64,000 bases of DNA from Pontederia crassipes (lineage: Eukaryota; Streptophyta; Magnoliopsida; Commelinales; Pontederiaceae): assembly GCA_030549335.1 (NCBI GenBank), contig CM060197.1, positions 18,054,501 through 18,118,500 of the forward strand. The letters are read 5' to 3'. Each line of letters opens with the position of its first letter. Position 1 is the stretch's first letter. This document shows positions 47,501 through 60,582 of the stretch, in pieces. The notes below the pieces were generated by a model that was not told where the DNA came from, did no database searches, and saw only the letters and a program-made list of their open reading frames with translations. The translations under genes were made by a program, and so were the position numbers.

Positions 47501-47855
47501 CTATAAGTTATAGATAATTAATACAACCTTTGGGTGTCCTAAGAGGAGATAGATCTATAGAACTTTAACTCTATTTCAAACCGAAGTTGAACCGTTACAA
47601 TCAAAGATAACGCTCTTAGGGATTAGAGTCTTAGAGTTAGGTTCAAAGCTATAAGTTATAGATGCTTATTACAACCTTTGGGTGTCCTAAGAGGTGATAG
47701 ATCTTTAGAACTTTAACTCTATTTCAAATTGAAGTTGAACAGTTACAATCAAAGATAACGCTCTTGGGGATTAGAGACTTTGAGTTAGGTTCAAAGCTAT
47801 AAGTTATAGATACTTATTACAACCTTTGGGTGTCCTAAGAGGTGATATATCTTTA
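44600..47855 (+). repeat. stretch with a local 4-monomer duplication
   Basis: Starts with alternating CTTGGGG, CTTTTTC/AAATCG and CTCATAGGG monomers. The four monomers at 45340-45931 (TTAGTGTTAGG with CTTGTGAC; CTTTTTC; GAACTTCAAC with CTTGTGAC; GCTATTAGGG with ATTAAAG and GTCCAAAG) recur at 46376-46967, lag 1036 bp (7 monomers). The end (47264-47855) resembles the 31812-32403 series, including GATAATTAATAC. Confidence 0.8.
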
Positions 47856-49187
47856 GAACTTTAACTCTATTTGAAACCGAAGTTGAACAGTTACAATCAA
47901 AGATAATGCTCTTGGGGATTAGAGTCTTAGAGTTAGGTTCAAAGCTATAAGTTATACATACTTATTAAAACCATTGGGTGTCCTAAGAGGTGATAGATCC
48001 TTAGAACATTAACTCTATTTCAAACCTAAGTTGAACCGTTACAATCAAAGATAACGCTCTTGGGGATTAGAGTCTTAGAGTTTGGTTCAAAGCTATAAGT
48101 TATAGATACTTATTACAACCTTCGGGTGTCCTAAGAGGTGATAGATCTTTAGAATTTTAACTCTTTTTCAAATCGAAGTTGAACCGTTACAATCAAATAT
48201 AACGCTCTTAGGGATTAGAGTCTTAGAGTTAGGTTCAAAGCTATAAGTTATAGATACTTATTACAACCTTTGGGTGTCCTAAGAGGTGATAGATCTTTAG
48301 AACTTTAACTCTATTTCAAACCGAAGTTGAACCGTTACAATCAAAGATAACGCTCTTAGGGATTAGAGTCTTAGAGTTAGGTTCAAAGCTATAAGTTATA
48401 GATACTTATGACAACCTTTGGGTGTCCTAAGAGGTGATAGATCTTTAGAACTTTAACTCTTTTTCAAACCGAAGTTGAACCGTTACAATCAAATATAACG
48501 CTCTTAGGGATTAGAGTCTTAGAGTTAGGTTCAAAGCTATAAGTTATAGATACTTATTACAACCTTTGGGTGTCCTAAGAGGTGATAGATCTTTAGAACT
48601 TTAACTCTTTTTCAAATCGAAGTTGAACCGTTACAACCAAAGATAACGCTCTAGGGGATTAGAGTCTTAGAGTTAGGTTCAAAGCTATAAGTTATAGATA
48701 CTTATGACAACCTTTGGGTGTCCTAAGAGGTGATAGATCTTTAGAACTTTAACTCTATTTCAAACCGAAGTTGAACCGTTACAATCAAAGATAACGCTCT
48801 TAGGGATTAGAGTCTTAGAGTTAGGTTCAAAGCTATAAGTTATAGATACTTATTACAACCTTTGGGTGTCCTAAGAGGTGATAGATCTTTAGAACTTTAA
48901 CTTTATTTCAAACCGAAGTTGAATCGTTACAATCAAAGATAACGCTCTTGGGGATTAGAGTCTTAGAGTTAGGTTCAAAGCTATAAGTTATAGATACTTA
49001 TTACAACCTTTGGGTGTCCTAAGAGGTGATAGATCTTTAGAACTTTAACTCTATTTCAAACCGAAGTTGAACCGTTACAATCAAAGATAACGCTCATAGG
49101 GATTAGAGTCTTAGAGTTAGGTTCAAAGCTATAAGTTATAGATACTTATTACAACCTTTGGGTGTCCTAAGAGGTGATAGATCTTTA
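47856..49187 (+). repeat. 9-monomer block beta, copy 2 (1332 bp)
   Basis: Lag of 4588 bp (31 monomers) from copy 1. The fifth monomer keeps GGTTCAAAG instead of GGTTGAAAG and the eighth has AATCG in place of AACCG, otherwise the order and markers are the same. Confidence 0.87.
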
Positions 49188-50223
49188 GAACTTTAACTCT
49201 ATTTCAAACCGAAGTTGAACCGTTACAATCAAAGATAACGCTCTTGGGGATTAGAGTCTTAGAGTTAGGTTCAAAGCTATAAGTTATAGATAGTTATTAC
49301 AATCTTTGGGTGTCCTAAGAGGTGATAGATCTTTAGAACTTTAACTCTATTTCAAACCGAAGTTGAACCGTTACAATCAAAGATAACGCTCATAGGGATT
49401 AGAGTCTTAGAGTTAGGTTCAAAGCTATAAGTTATAGATACTTATTACAACCTTTGGGTGTCCTAAGAGGTGATAGATCTTTAGAACTTTAACTCTATTT
49501 CAAACCGAAGTTGAACCGTTACAATCAAAGATAACGCTCTTAGGGATTAGAGTCTTAGTGTTAGGTTCAAAGCTATAAGTTATAGATACTTATGACAACC
49601 TTTGGGTGTCCTAAGAGGTGATAGACCTTTAGAACTTTAACTCTATTTCAAACCGAAGTTGAACCGTTACAATCAAAGATAACGCTCTTAGGGATTAGAG
49701 TCTTAGAGTTAGGTTCAAAGCTATAAGTTATAGATACTTATTACAACCTTTGGGTGTCCTAAGAGGTGATAGATCTTTAGAACTTTAACTCTATTTCAAA
49801 CCGAAGTTGAACCGTTACAATCAAAGATAACGCTCTTAGGGATTAGAGTCTTAGAGTTAGGTTCAAAGCTATAAGTTATAGATACTTATGACAACCTTTG
49901 GGTGTCCTAAGAGGTGATAGATCTTTAGAACTTTAACTCTATTTCAAACCGAAGTTGAACCATTACAATCAAAGATAACGCTCTTAGGGATTAGAGTCTT
50001 AGAGTTAGGTTCAAGGCTATAAGTTATAGATACTTATGACAACCTTTGGGTGTCCTAAGAGGTGATAGATCTTTAGAACTTTAACTCTATTTCAAACCGA
50101 AGTTGAACCGTTACAATCAAATATAACGCTCTTAGGGATTAGAGTCTTAGAGTTAGGTACAAAGCTATAAGTTATAGATACTTATTACAACCTTTGGGTG
50201 TCCTAGGAGGTGATAGATCTTTA
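48300..50223 (+). repeat. 13-monomer block, copy 1 (pairs with 53332-55254)
   Basis: Runs from within block beta through CTTGGGG with TAGTTATTACAATC (49188), CTCATAGGG (49336), TTAGTGTTAGG with GATAGACC (49484), two consensus-like monomers, CAAGG (49928) and GGTACAAAG (50076). The same order occurs 5031 bp later: 34 monomers, less the one base lost near 53606. Confidence 0.86.
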
Positions 50224-51703
50224 GAACTTTAACTCTATTTCAAACCGAAGTTGAACCGTTACAATCAAAGATAACGCTCTTAGGTATTAGAGTCTTAGAG
50301 TTAGGTTCAAAGCTATAAGTTATAGATACTTATTACAACCTTTGGGTGTCCTAAGAGGAGACAGATCTATAGAACTTTAACTCTATTTCAAACCGAAATT
50401 GAACCGTTACAATCAAAGATAACGCTCTTAGGGATTAGAGTCTTAGAGTTAGGTTCAAAGCTATAAGTTATAGATGGTTATTACAACCTTTGAGTGTCCT
50501 AAGAGGTGATAGATCTTTAGAACTTTAACTCTATTTCAAATTGAAGTTGAACCGTTACAATCAAAGATAACGCTCTTAGGGATTAGAGTCTTAGAGTTAG
50601 GTTCAAAGCTATAAGTTATAGATAATTATTACAACCTTTGGGTGTCCTAAGAGGTGATAGATCTTTAGAACTTTAACTCTATTTCAAACCGAAGTTGAAC
50701 CGTTACAATCAAAGACAACGCTCTTAGGGATTAGAGTCTTAGAGTTAGGTTCAAAGCTATAAGTTATAGATACTTATGACAACCTTTGGGTGTCCTAAGA
50801 GGTGATAGATCTTTAGAACTTTAACTCATTTTCAAACCGAAGTTGAACCGTTACAATCAAAGATAACGCTCTTAGGGATTAGAGTCTTAGAGTTAGGTTC
50901 AAAGCTATAAGTTATAGATACTTATTACAACCTTTGGGTGTCCTAAGAGGTGATAGATCTTTAGAACTTTAACTTTATTTCAAACCGAAGTTGAACCGTT
51001 ACAATCAAAGATAACGCTCTTGGGGATTAGAGTCTTAGAGTTAGGTTCAAAGCTATAAGTTATAGATACTTATGACAACTTTTGGGTGTCCCAAGAGGTG
51101 ATAGATCTTTAGAACTTTAACTCTATTTCAAACCGAAGTTGAGCCGTTACAATCAAAGATAACGCTCTTGGGGATTAGAGTCTTAGAGTTAGGTTCAAAG
51201 CTATAATTTATAGATACTTATTACAACTTTTGGGTGTCCTAAGAGGTGATAGATCTTTAGAACTTTAACTCTATTTCAAACCGAAGTTGAACCGTTACAA
51301 TCAAAGATAACGCTCTTAGGGATTAGAGTCTTAGAGTTAGGTTCAAAGCTATAAGTTATAGATACTTATGACCACCTTTGGGTGTCCTAAGAGGTGATAG
51401 ATCTTTAGAACTTTAACTCTATTTCAAACCGAAGTTGAACCGTTACAATCAAAGATAACGCTCTTAGGGATTAGAGTCTTAGAGTTAGATTCAAAGCTAT
51501 AAGTTATAGATGCTTATTACAACCTTTGGGTGTCCTAAGAGGTGATAGATCTTTAGAACTTTAACTCTATTTCAAATTGAAGTTGAACCGTTATAATCAA
51601 AGATAACGCTCTTGGGGATTAGAGACTTTGAGTTAGGTTTAAAGCTATAAGTTATAGATACTTATTACAACTTTTGGGTGTCCTAAGAGGTGATATATCT
51701 TTA
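50224..51703 (+). repeat. stretch of ten monomers with rare variants
   Basis: Markers: GGTATTAG (50224), GATGGTTATT with TTGAGTG (50372), AAATTG with GATAATTATT (50520), GACAACGC (50668), CTCATTTTC (50816), CTTTATTTC (50964), GAGCCG (51112), TATGACCACC (51260), GATGC (51408), CAAATTG with AGACTTTGAG (51556). The first four recur as a run at 55403-55994 and 62951-63542. Confidence 0.78.
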
Positions 51704-53035
51704 GAACTTTAACTCTATTTGAAACCGAAGTTGAACAGTTACAATCAAAGATAATGCTCTTGGGGATTAGAGTCTTAGAGTTAGGTTCAAAGCTATAAGT
51801 TATACATACTTATTAAAACCATTGGGTGTCCTAAGAGGTGATAGATCCTTAGAACATTAACTCTATTTCAAACCTAAGTTGAACCGTTACAATCAAAGGT
51901 AACGCTCTTGGGGATTAGAGTCTTAGAGTTTGGTTCAAAGCTATAAGTTATAGATACTTATTACAACCTTTGGGTGTCCTAAGAGGTGATAGATCTTTAG
52001 AACTTTAACTCTTTTTCAAATCGAAGTTGAACCGTTACAATCAAATATAACGCTCTTAGGGATTAGAGTCTTAGAGTTAGGTTCAAAGCTATAAGTTATA
52101 GATACTTATTACAACCTTTGGGTGTCCTAAGAGGTGATAGATCTTTAGAACTTTAACTCTATTTCAAACCGAAGTTGAACCGTTACAATCAAAGATAACG
52201 CTCTTAGGGATTAGTGTCTTAGAGTTAGGTTCAAAGCTATAAGTTATAGATACTTATGACAACCTTTGGGTGTTCTAAGAGGTGATAGATCTTTAGAACT
52301 TTAACTCTTTTTCAAACCGAAGTTGAACCGTTACAATCAAATATAACGCTCTTAGGGATTAGAGTCTTAGAGTTAGGTTGAAAGCTATAAGTTATAGATA
52401 CTTATTACAACCTTTGGGTGTCCTAAGAGGTGATAGATCTTTAGAACTTTAACTCTTTTTCAAATCGAAGTTGAACCGTTACAACCAAAGATAACGCTCT
52501 AGGGGATTAGAGTCTTAGAGTTAGGTTCAAAGCTATAAGTTATAGATACTTATGACAACCTTTGGGTGTCCTAAGAGGTGATAGATCTTTAGAACTTTAA
52601 CTCTATTTCAAACCGAAGTTGAACCGTTACAATCAAAGATAACGCTCTTAGGGATTAGAGTCTTAGAGTTAGGTTCAAAGCTATAAGTTATAGATACTTA
52701 TTACAACCTTTGGGTGTCCTAAGAGGTGATAGATCTTTAGAACTTTAACTTTATTTCAAACCGAAGTTGAACCGTTACATTCAAAGATAACGCTCTTGGG
52801 GATTAGAGTCTTAGAGTTAGGTTCAAAGCTATAAGTTATAGATACTTATTACAACCTTTGGGTGTCCTAAGAGGTGATAGATCTTTAGAACTTTAACTCT
52901 ATTTCAAACCGAAGTTGAACCGTTACAATCAAAGATAACGCTCATAGGGATTAGAGTCTTAGAGTTAGGTTCAAAGCTATAAGTTATAGATACTTATTAC
53001 AACCTTTGGGTGTCCTAAGAGGTGATAGATCTTTA
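51704..53035 (+). repeat. 9-monomer block beta, copy 3 (1332 bp)
   Basis: Lag of 3848 bp (26 monomers) from copy 2. Differences include AAAGGTAAC and TTTGGGTG in the second monomer, GGATTAGTGTC with GTGTTCTAAG in the fourth, and TTACATTC in the eighth. The last two recur in the partial copy that follows, so copy 3 is the likely source of it. Confidence 0.86.
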
Positions 53036-53331
53036 GAACTTTAACTCTATTTCAAACCGAAGTTGAACCGTTACAATCAAATATAACGCTCTTAGGGATT
53101 AGAGTCTTAGAGTTAGGTTGAAAGCTATAAGTTATAGATACTTATTACAACCTTTGGGTGTCCTAAGAGGTGATAGATCTTTAGAACTTTAACTCTTTTT
53201 CAAATCGAAGTTGAACCGTTACAACCAAAGATAACGCTCTAGGGGATTAGAGTCTTAGAGTTAGGTTCAAAGCTATAAGTTATAGATACTTATGACAACC
53301 TTTGGGTGTCCTAAGAGGTGATAGATCTTTA

Positions 53332-55254
53332 GAACTTTAACTCTATTTCAAACCGAAGTTGAACCGTTACAATCAAAGATAACGCTCTTAGGGATTAGTG
53401 TCTTAGAGTTAGGTTCAAAGCTATAAGTTATAGATACTTATGACAACCTTTGGGTGTTCTAAGAGGTGATAGATCTTTAGAACTTTAACTCTTTTTCAAA
53501 CCGAAGTTGAACCGTTACAATCAAATATAACGCTCTTAGGGATTAGAGTCTTAGAGTTAGGTTGAAAGCTATAAGTTATAGATACTTATTACAACCTTTG
53601 GGTGTCTAAGAGGTGATAGATCTTTAGAACTTTAACTCTTTTTCAAATCGAAGTTGAACCGTTACAACCAAAGATAACGCTCTAGGGGATTAGAGTCTTA
53701 GAGTTAGGTTCAAAGCTATAAGTTATAGATACTTATGACAACCTTTGGGTGTCCTAAGAGGTGATAGATCTTTAGAACTTTAACTCTATTTCAAACCGAA
53801 GTTGAACCGTTACAATCAAAGATAACGCTCTTAGGGATTAGAGTCTTAGAGTTAGGTTCAAAGCTATAAGTTATAGATACTTATTACAACCTTTGGGTGT
53901 CCTAAGAGGTGATAGATCTTTAGAACTTTAACTTTATTTCAAACCGAAGTTGAACCGTTACATTCAAAGATAACGCTCTTGGGGATTAGAGTCTTAGAGT
54001 TAGGTTCAAAGCTATAAGTTATAGATACTTATTACAACCTTTGGGTGTCCTAAGAGGTGATAGATCTTTAGAACTTTAACTCTATTTCAAACCGAAGTTG
54101 AACCGTTACAATCAAAGATAACGCTCATAGGGATTAGAGTCTTAGAGTTAGGTTCAAAGCTATAAGTTATAGATACTTATTACAACCTTTGGGTGTCCTA
54201 AGAGGTGATAGATCTTTAGAACTTTAACTCTATTTCAAACCGAAGTTGAACCGTTACAATCAAAGATAACGCTCTTGGGGATTAGAGTCTTAGAGTTAGG
54301 TTCAAAGCTATAAGTTATAGATAGTTATTACAATCTTTGGGTGTCCTAAGAGGTGATAGATCTTTAGAACTTTAACTCTATTTCAAACCGAAGTTGAACC
54401 GTTACAATCAAAGATAACGCTCATAGGGATTAGAGTCTTAGAGTTAGGTTCAAAGCTATAAGTTATAGATACTTATTACAACCTTTGGGTGTCCTAAGAG
54501 GTGATAGATCTTTAGAACTTTAACTCTATTTCAAACCGAAGTTGAACCGTTACAATCAAAGATAACGCTCTTAGGGATTAGAGTCTTAGTGTTAGGTTCA
54601 AAGCTATAAGTTATAGATACTTATGACAACCTTTGGGTGTCCTAAGAGGTGATAGACCTTTAGAACTTTAACTCTATTTCAAACCGAAGTTGAACCGTTA
54701 CAATCAAAGATAACGCTCTTAGGGATTAGAGTCTTAGAGTTAGGTTCAAAGCTATAAGTTATAGATACTTATTACAACCTTTGGGTGTCCTAAGAGGTGA
54801 TAGATCTTTAGAACTTTAACTCTATTTCAAACCGAAGTTGAACCGTTACAATCAAAGATAACGCTCTTAGGGATTAGAGTCTTAGAGTTAGGTTCAAAGC
54901 TATAAGTTATAGATACTTATGACAACCTTTGGGTGTCCTAAGAGGTGATAGATCTTTAGAACTTTAACTCTATTTCAAACCGAAGTTGAACCGTTACAAT
55001 CAAAGATAACGCTCTTAGGGATTAGAGTCTTAGAGTTAGGTTCAAGGCTATAAGTTATAGATACTTATGACAACCTTTGGGTGTCCTAAGAGGTGATAGA
55101 TCTTTAGAACTTTAACTCTATTTCAAACCGAAGTTGAACCGTTACAATCAAAGATAACGCTCTTAGGGATTAGAGTCTTAGAGTTAGGTACAAAGCTATA
55201 AGTTATAGATACTTATTACAACCTTTGGGTGTCCTAAGAGGTGATAGATCTTTA
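53332..55254 (+). repeat. 13-monomer block, copy 2 (pairs with 48300-50223)
   Basis: Begins with GGATTAGTGTC/GTGTTCTAAG and GGTTGAAAG monomers, passes through CTCTAGGGG, CTTTATTTC with TTACATTC, CTCATAGGG and TAGTTATTACAATC (54219), and ends with CAAGG and GGTACAAAG. The monomer at 53480 is 147 bp (GTGTCTAAGAGG, one C lost). It overlaps beta-type monomers, showing successive copying. Confidence 0.86.
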
Positions 55255-55994
55255 GAACTTTAACTCTATTTCAAACCGAAGTTGAACCGTTACAATCAAA
55301 GATAACGTTCTTAGGGATTAGAGTCTTAGAGTTAGGTTCAAAGCTATAAGTTATAGATACTTATGACAACCTTTGGGTGTCCTAAGAGGTGATAGATCTT
55401 TAGAACTTTAACTCTATTTCAAACTGAAGTTGAACCGTTACAATCAAAGATAACGCTCTTAGGTATTAGAGTCTTAGAGTTAGGTTCAAAGCTATAAGTT
55501 ATAGATACTTATTACAACCTTTGGGTGTCCTAAGAGGAGATAGATCTATAGAACATTAACTCTATTTCAAACCGAAGTTGAACCGTTACAATCAAAGATA
55601 ACGCTCTTAGGGATTAGAGTCTTAGAGTTAGGTTCAAAGCTATAAGTTATAGATGGTTATTACAACCTTTGAGTGTCCTAAGAGGTGATAGATCTTTAGA
55701 ACTTTAACTCTATTTTAAATTGAAGTTGAACCGTTACAATCAAAGATAACGCTCTTAGGGATTAGAGTCTTAGAGTTAGGTTCAAAGCTATAAGTTATAG
55801 ATACTTATTACAACCTTTGGGTGTCCTAAGAGGTGATAGATCTTTAGAACTTTAACTCTATTTCAAACCGAAGTTGAACCGTTACAATCAAAGACAACGC
55901 TCTTAGGGATTAGAGTCTTAGAGTTAGGTTCAAAGCTATAAGTTATAGATACTTATGACAACCTTTGGGTGTCCTAAGAGGTGATAGATCTTTA
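54959..55994 (+). repeat. 7-monomer block, copy 1 (pairs with 62507-63542)
   Basis: Order: CAAGG, GGTACAAAG, ACGTTCTT, AAACTG with GGTATTAG, GATGGTTATT with TTGAGTG, TATTTTAAATTG, GACAACGC. Copied 7548 bp (51 monomers) later. Relative to 49928-50815 it has one additional monomer, the ACGTTCTT one at 55255. Confidence 0.85.
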
Positions 55995-56290
55995 GAACTT
56001 TAACTCTATTTCAAACCGAAGTTGAACCGTTACAATCAAAGATAACGCTCTTAGGGATTAGAGTCTTAGAGTTAGGTTCAAAGCTATAAGTTATAGATAC
56101 TTATTACAACCTTTGGGTGTCCTAAGAGGTGATAGATCTTTAGAACTTTAACTTTATTTCAAACCGAAGTTGAACCGTTACAATCAAAGATAACGCTCTT
56201 GGGGATTAGAGTCTTAGAGTTAGGTTCAAAGCTATAAGTTATAGATACTTATTACAACCTTTGGGTGTCCTAAGAGGTGATAGATCTTTA
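55995..56290 (+). repeat. two linking monomers
   Basis: A consensus monomer and an AACTTTATTTC/CTTGGGG monomer, the pair that also precedes CTCATAGGG in block beta. They lead directly into the first 6-monomer unit. Confidence 0.75.
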
Positions 56291-57178
56291 GAACTTTAAC
56301 TCTATTTCAAACCGAAGTTGAACCGTTACAATCAAAGATAACGCTCATAGGGATTAGAGTCTTAGAGTTAGGTTCAAAGCTATAAGTTATAGATACTTAT
56401 TACAACCTTTGGGTGTCCTAAGAGGTGATAGATCTTTAGAACTTTAACTCTATTTCAAACCGAAGTTGAACCGTTACAATCAAAGAGAACGCTCTTAGGG
56501 ATTAGAGTCTTAGAGTTAGGTTCAAAGCTATAAGTTATAGATACTTATGACAACTTTTGGGTGTCCTAAGAGGTGATAGATCTTTAGAACTTTAACTCTA
56601 TTTCAAACCGAAGTTGAACCGTTACAATCAAAGATAACGCTCTTGGGGATTAGAGTCTTAGAGTTAGGTTCAAAGCTATAAGTTATAGATACTTATGACA
56701 ACCTTTGGGTGTCCTAAGAGGTGATAGATCTTTAGAACTTTAACTCTATTTCAAACCGAAGTTGAACCGTTACAATCAAAGATAACGCTCTTAGGGATTA
56801 GAGTCTTAGAGTTAGGTTCAAAGCTATAAGTTATAGATACTTATGACAACCTTTGGGTGTCCTAAGAGGTGATAGATCTTTAGAACTTTAACTCTATTTC
56901 AAACCGAAGTTGAACCGTTACAATCAAAGATAACGCTCTTAGGGATTAGAGTCTTAGAGTTAGGTTCAAAGCTATAAGTTATAGATGCTTATTACAACCT
57001 TTGGGTGTCCTAAGAGGTGATAGATCTTTAGAACTTTAACTCTATTTCAAATTGAAGTTGAACCGTTACAATCAAAGATAACGCTCTTGGGGATTAGAGA
57101 CTTTGAGTTAGGTTCAAAGCTATAAGTTAAAGATACTTATGACAACCTTTGGGTGTCCTAAGAGGTGATAGATCTTTA
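56291..57178 (+). repeat. 6-monomer higher-order unit, isolated copy (888 bp)
   Basis: Order: CTCATAGGG; AAAGAGAACGCTC with CAACTTTTGGG; CTTGGGG with GAC; consensus with GAC; GATGCTTATT; CAAATTG with AGACTTTGAG and AAGTTAAAGATAC. This is the unit that later forms a tandem run. Its sixth monomer is the first in the window with AAGTTAAAGATAC. Confidence 0.87.
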
Positions 57179-57918
57179 GAACTTTAACTCTATTTCAAAC
57201 CGAAGTTGAACCGTTACAATCAAAGATAACGCTCATAGGGATTAGAGTCTTAGAGTTAGGTTCAAAGCTATAAGTTATAGATACTTATTACAACCTTTGG
57301 GTGTCCTAAGAGGTGATAGATCTTTAGAACTTTAACTTTATTTCAAACCGAAGTTGAACCGTTACATTCAAAGATAACGCTCTTGGGGATTAGAGTCTTA
57401 GAGTTAGGTTCAAAGCTATAAGTTATAGATACTTATTACAACCTTTGGGTGTCCTAAGAGGTGATAGATCTTTAGAACTTTAACTCTATTTCAAACCGAA
57501 GTTGAACCGTTACAATCAAAGATAACGCTCATAGGGATTAGAGTCTTAGAGTTAGGTTCAAAGCTATAAGTTATAGATACTTATTACAACCTTTGGGTGT
57601 CCTAAGAGGTGATAGATCTTTAGAACTTTAACTCTATTTCAAACCGAAGTTGAACCGTTACAATCAAAGATAACGCTCTTGGGGATTAGAGTCTTAGAGT
57701 TAGGTTCAAAGCTATAAGTTATAGATAGTTATTACAATCTTTGGGTGTCCTAAGAGGTGATAGATCTTTAGAACTTTAACTCTATTTCAAACCGAAGTTG
57801 AACCGTTACAATCAAAGATAACGCTCATAGGGATTAGAGTCTTAGAGTTAGGTTCAAAGCTATAAGTTATAGATACTTATTACAACCTTTGGGTGTCCTA
57901 AGAGGTGATAGATCTTTA
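57179..57918 (+). repeat. 5-monomer stretch with a copy of 53923-54514
   Basis: After a CTCATAGGG monomer, the four at 57327-57918 (CTTTATTTC with TTACATTC; CTCATAGGG; CTTGGGG with TAGTTATTACAATC; CTCATAGGG) repeat 53923-54514 at a lag of 3404 bp (23 monomers). Confidence 0.82.
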
Positions 57919-59694
57919 GAACTTTAACTCTATTTCAAACCGAAGTTGAACCGTTACAATCAAAGATAACGCTCATAGGGATTAGAGTCTTAGAGTTAGG
58001 TTCAAAGCTATAAGTTATAGATACTTATTACAACCTTTGGGTGTCCTAAGAGGTGATAGATCTTTAGAACTTTAACTCTATTTCAAATCGAAGTTGAACC
58101 GTTACAATCAAAGAGAACGCTCTTAGGGATTAGAGTCTTAGAGTTAGGTTCAAAGCTATAAGTTATAGATACTTATGACAACTTTTGGGTGTCCTAAGAG
58201 GTGATAGATCTTTAGAACTTTAACTCTATTTCAAACTGAAGTTGAGCCGTTACAATCAAAGATAACGCTCTTAGGGATTAGAGTCTTAGAGTTAGGTTCA
58301 AAGCTATAAGTTATAGATACTTATGACAACCTTTGGGTGTCCTAAGAGGTGATAGATCTTTAGAACTTTAACTCTATTTCAAACCGAAGTTGAACCGTTA
58401 CAATCAAAGATAACGCTCTTAGGGATTAGAGTCTTAGAGTTAGGTTCAAAGCTATAAGTTATAGATGCTTATTACAACCTTTGGGTGTCCTAAGAGGTGA
58501 TAGATCTTTAGAACTTTAACTCTATTTCAAATTGAAGTTGAACCGTTACAATCAAAGATAACGCTCTTGGGGATTAGAGACTTTGAGTTAGGTTCAAAGC
58601 TATAAGTTAAAGATACTTATGACAACCTTTGGGTGTCCTAAGAGGTGATAGATCTTTAGAACTTTAACTATATTTCAAACCGAAGTTGAACCGTTACAAT
58701 CAAAGATAACGCTCATAGGGATTAGAGTCTTAGAGTTAGGTTCAAAGCTATAAGTTATAGATACTTATTACAACCTTTGGGTGTCCTAAGAGGTGATAGA
58801 TCTTTAGAACTTTAACTCTATTTCAAACCGAAGTTGAACCGTTACAATCAAAGAGAACGCTCTTAGGGATTAGAGTCTTAGAGTTAGGTTCAAAGCTATA
58901 AGTTATAGATACTTATTACAACCTTTGGGTGTCCTAAGAGGTGATAGATCTTTAGAACTTTAACTCTATTTCAAACCGAAGTTGAACCGTTACAATCAAA
59001 GATAACGCTCATAGGGATTAGAGTCTTAGAGTTAGGTTCAAAGCTATAAGTTATAGATACTTATTACAACCTTTGGGTGTCCTAAGAGGTGATAGATCTT
59101 TAGAACTTTAACTCTATTTCAAACCGAAGTTGAACCGTTACAATCAAAGAGAACGCTCTTAGGGATTAGAGTCTTAGAGTTAGGTTCAAAGCTATAAGTT
59201 ATAGATACTTATGACAACTTTTGGGTGTCCTAAGAGGTGATAGATCTTTAGAACTTTAACTCTATTTCAAACCGAAGTTGAGCCGTTACAATCAAAGATA
59301 ACGCTCTTAGGGATTAGAGTCTTAGAGTTAGGTTCAAAGCTATAAGTTATAGATACTTATGACAACCTTTGGGTGTCCTAAGAGGTGATAGATCTTTAGA
59401 ACTTTAACTCTATTTCAAACCGAAGTTGAACCGTTACAATCAAAGATAACGCTCTTAGGGATTAGAGTCTTAGAGTTAGGTTCAAAGCTATAAGTTATAG
59501 ATGCTTATTACAACCTTTGGGTGTCCTAAGAGGTGATAGATCTTTAGAACTTTAACTCTATTTCAAATTGAAGTTGAACCGTTACAATCAAAGATAACGC
59601 TCTTGGGGATTAGAGACTTTGAGTTAGGTTCAAAGCTATAAGTTAAAGATACTTATGACAACCTTTGGGTGTCCTAAGAGGTGATAGATCTTTA
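57919..59694 (+). repeat. two 5-monomer versions of the 6-monomer unit, plus two monomers
   Basis: 57919-58658 and 58955-59694 carry CTCATAGGG, GAGAACGC, GAGCCG with CTTAGGG, GATGCTTATT and CAAATTG/AAGTTAAAG monomers: the 6-monomer unit with one monomer missing and the CTTGGGG monomer replaced. Between them are a CTCATAGGG and a GAGAACGC monomer (58659-58954). Confidence 0.82.
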
Positions 59695-60582
59695 GAACTT
59701 TAACTCTATTTCAAACCGAAGTTGAACCGTTACAATCAAAGATAACGTTCATAGGGATTAGAGTCTTAGAGTTAGGTTCAAAGCTATAAGTTATAGATAC
59801 TTATTACAACCTTTGGGTGTCCTAAGAGGTGATAGATCTTTAGAACTTTAACTCTATTTCAAACCGAAGTTGAACCGTTACAATCAAAGAGAACGCTCTT
59901 AGGGATTAGAGTCTTAGAGTTAGGTTCAAAGCTATAAGTTATAGATACTTATGACAACTTTTGGGTGTCCTAAGAGGTGATAGATCTTTAGAACTTTAAC
60001 TCTATTTCAAACCGAAGTTGAACCGTTACAATCAAAGATAACGCTCTTGGGGATTAGAGTCTTAGAGTTAGGTTCAAAGCTATAAGTTATAGATACTTAT
60101 GACAACCTTTGGGTGTCCTAAGAGGTGATAGATCTTTAGAACTTTAACTCTATTTCAAACCGAAGTTGAACCGTTACAATCAAAGATAACGCTCTTAGGG
60201 ATTAGAGTCTTAGAGTTAGGTTCAAAGCTATAAGTTATAGATACTTATGACAACCTTTGGGTGTCCTAAGAGGTGATAGATCTTTAGAACTTTAACTCTA
60301 TTTCAAACCGAAGTTGAACCGTTACAATCAAAGATAACGCTCTTAGGGATTAGAGTCTTAGAGTTAGGTTCAAAGCTATAAGTTATAGATGCTTATTACA
60401 ACCTTTGGGTGTCCTAAGAGGTGATAGATCTTTAGAACTTTAACTCTATTTCAAATTGAAGTTGAACCGTTACAATCAAAGATAACGCTCTTGGGGATTA
60501 GAGACTTTGAGTTAGGTTCAAAGCTATAAGTTAAAGATACTTATGACAACCTTTGGGTGTCCTAAGAGGTGATAGATCTTTA
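59695..60582 (+). repeat. 6-monomer higher-order repeat, tandem copy 1 (888 bp)
   Basis: Same six monomers as 56291-57178. The first carries ACGTTCATAGGG. It is followed without a gap by copy 2. Confidence 0.9.
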
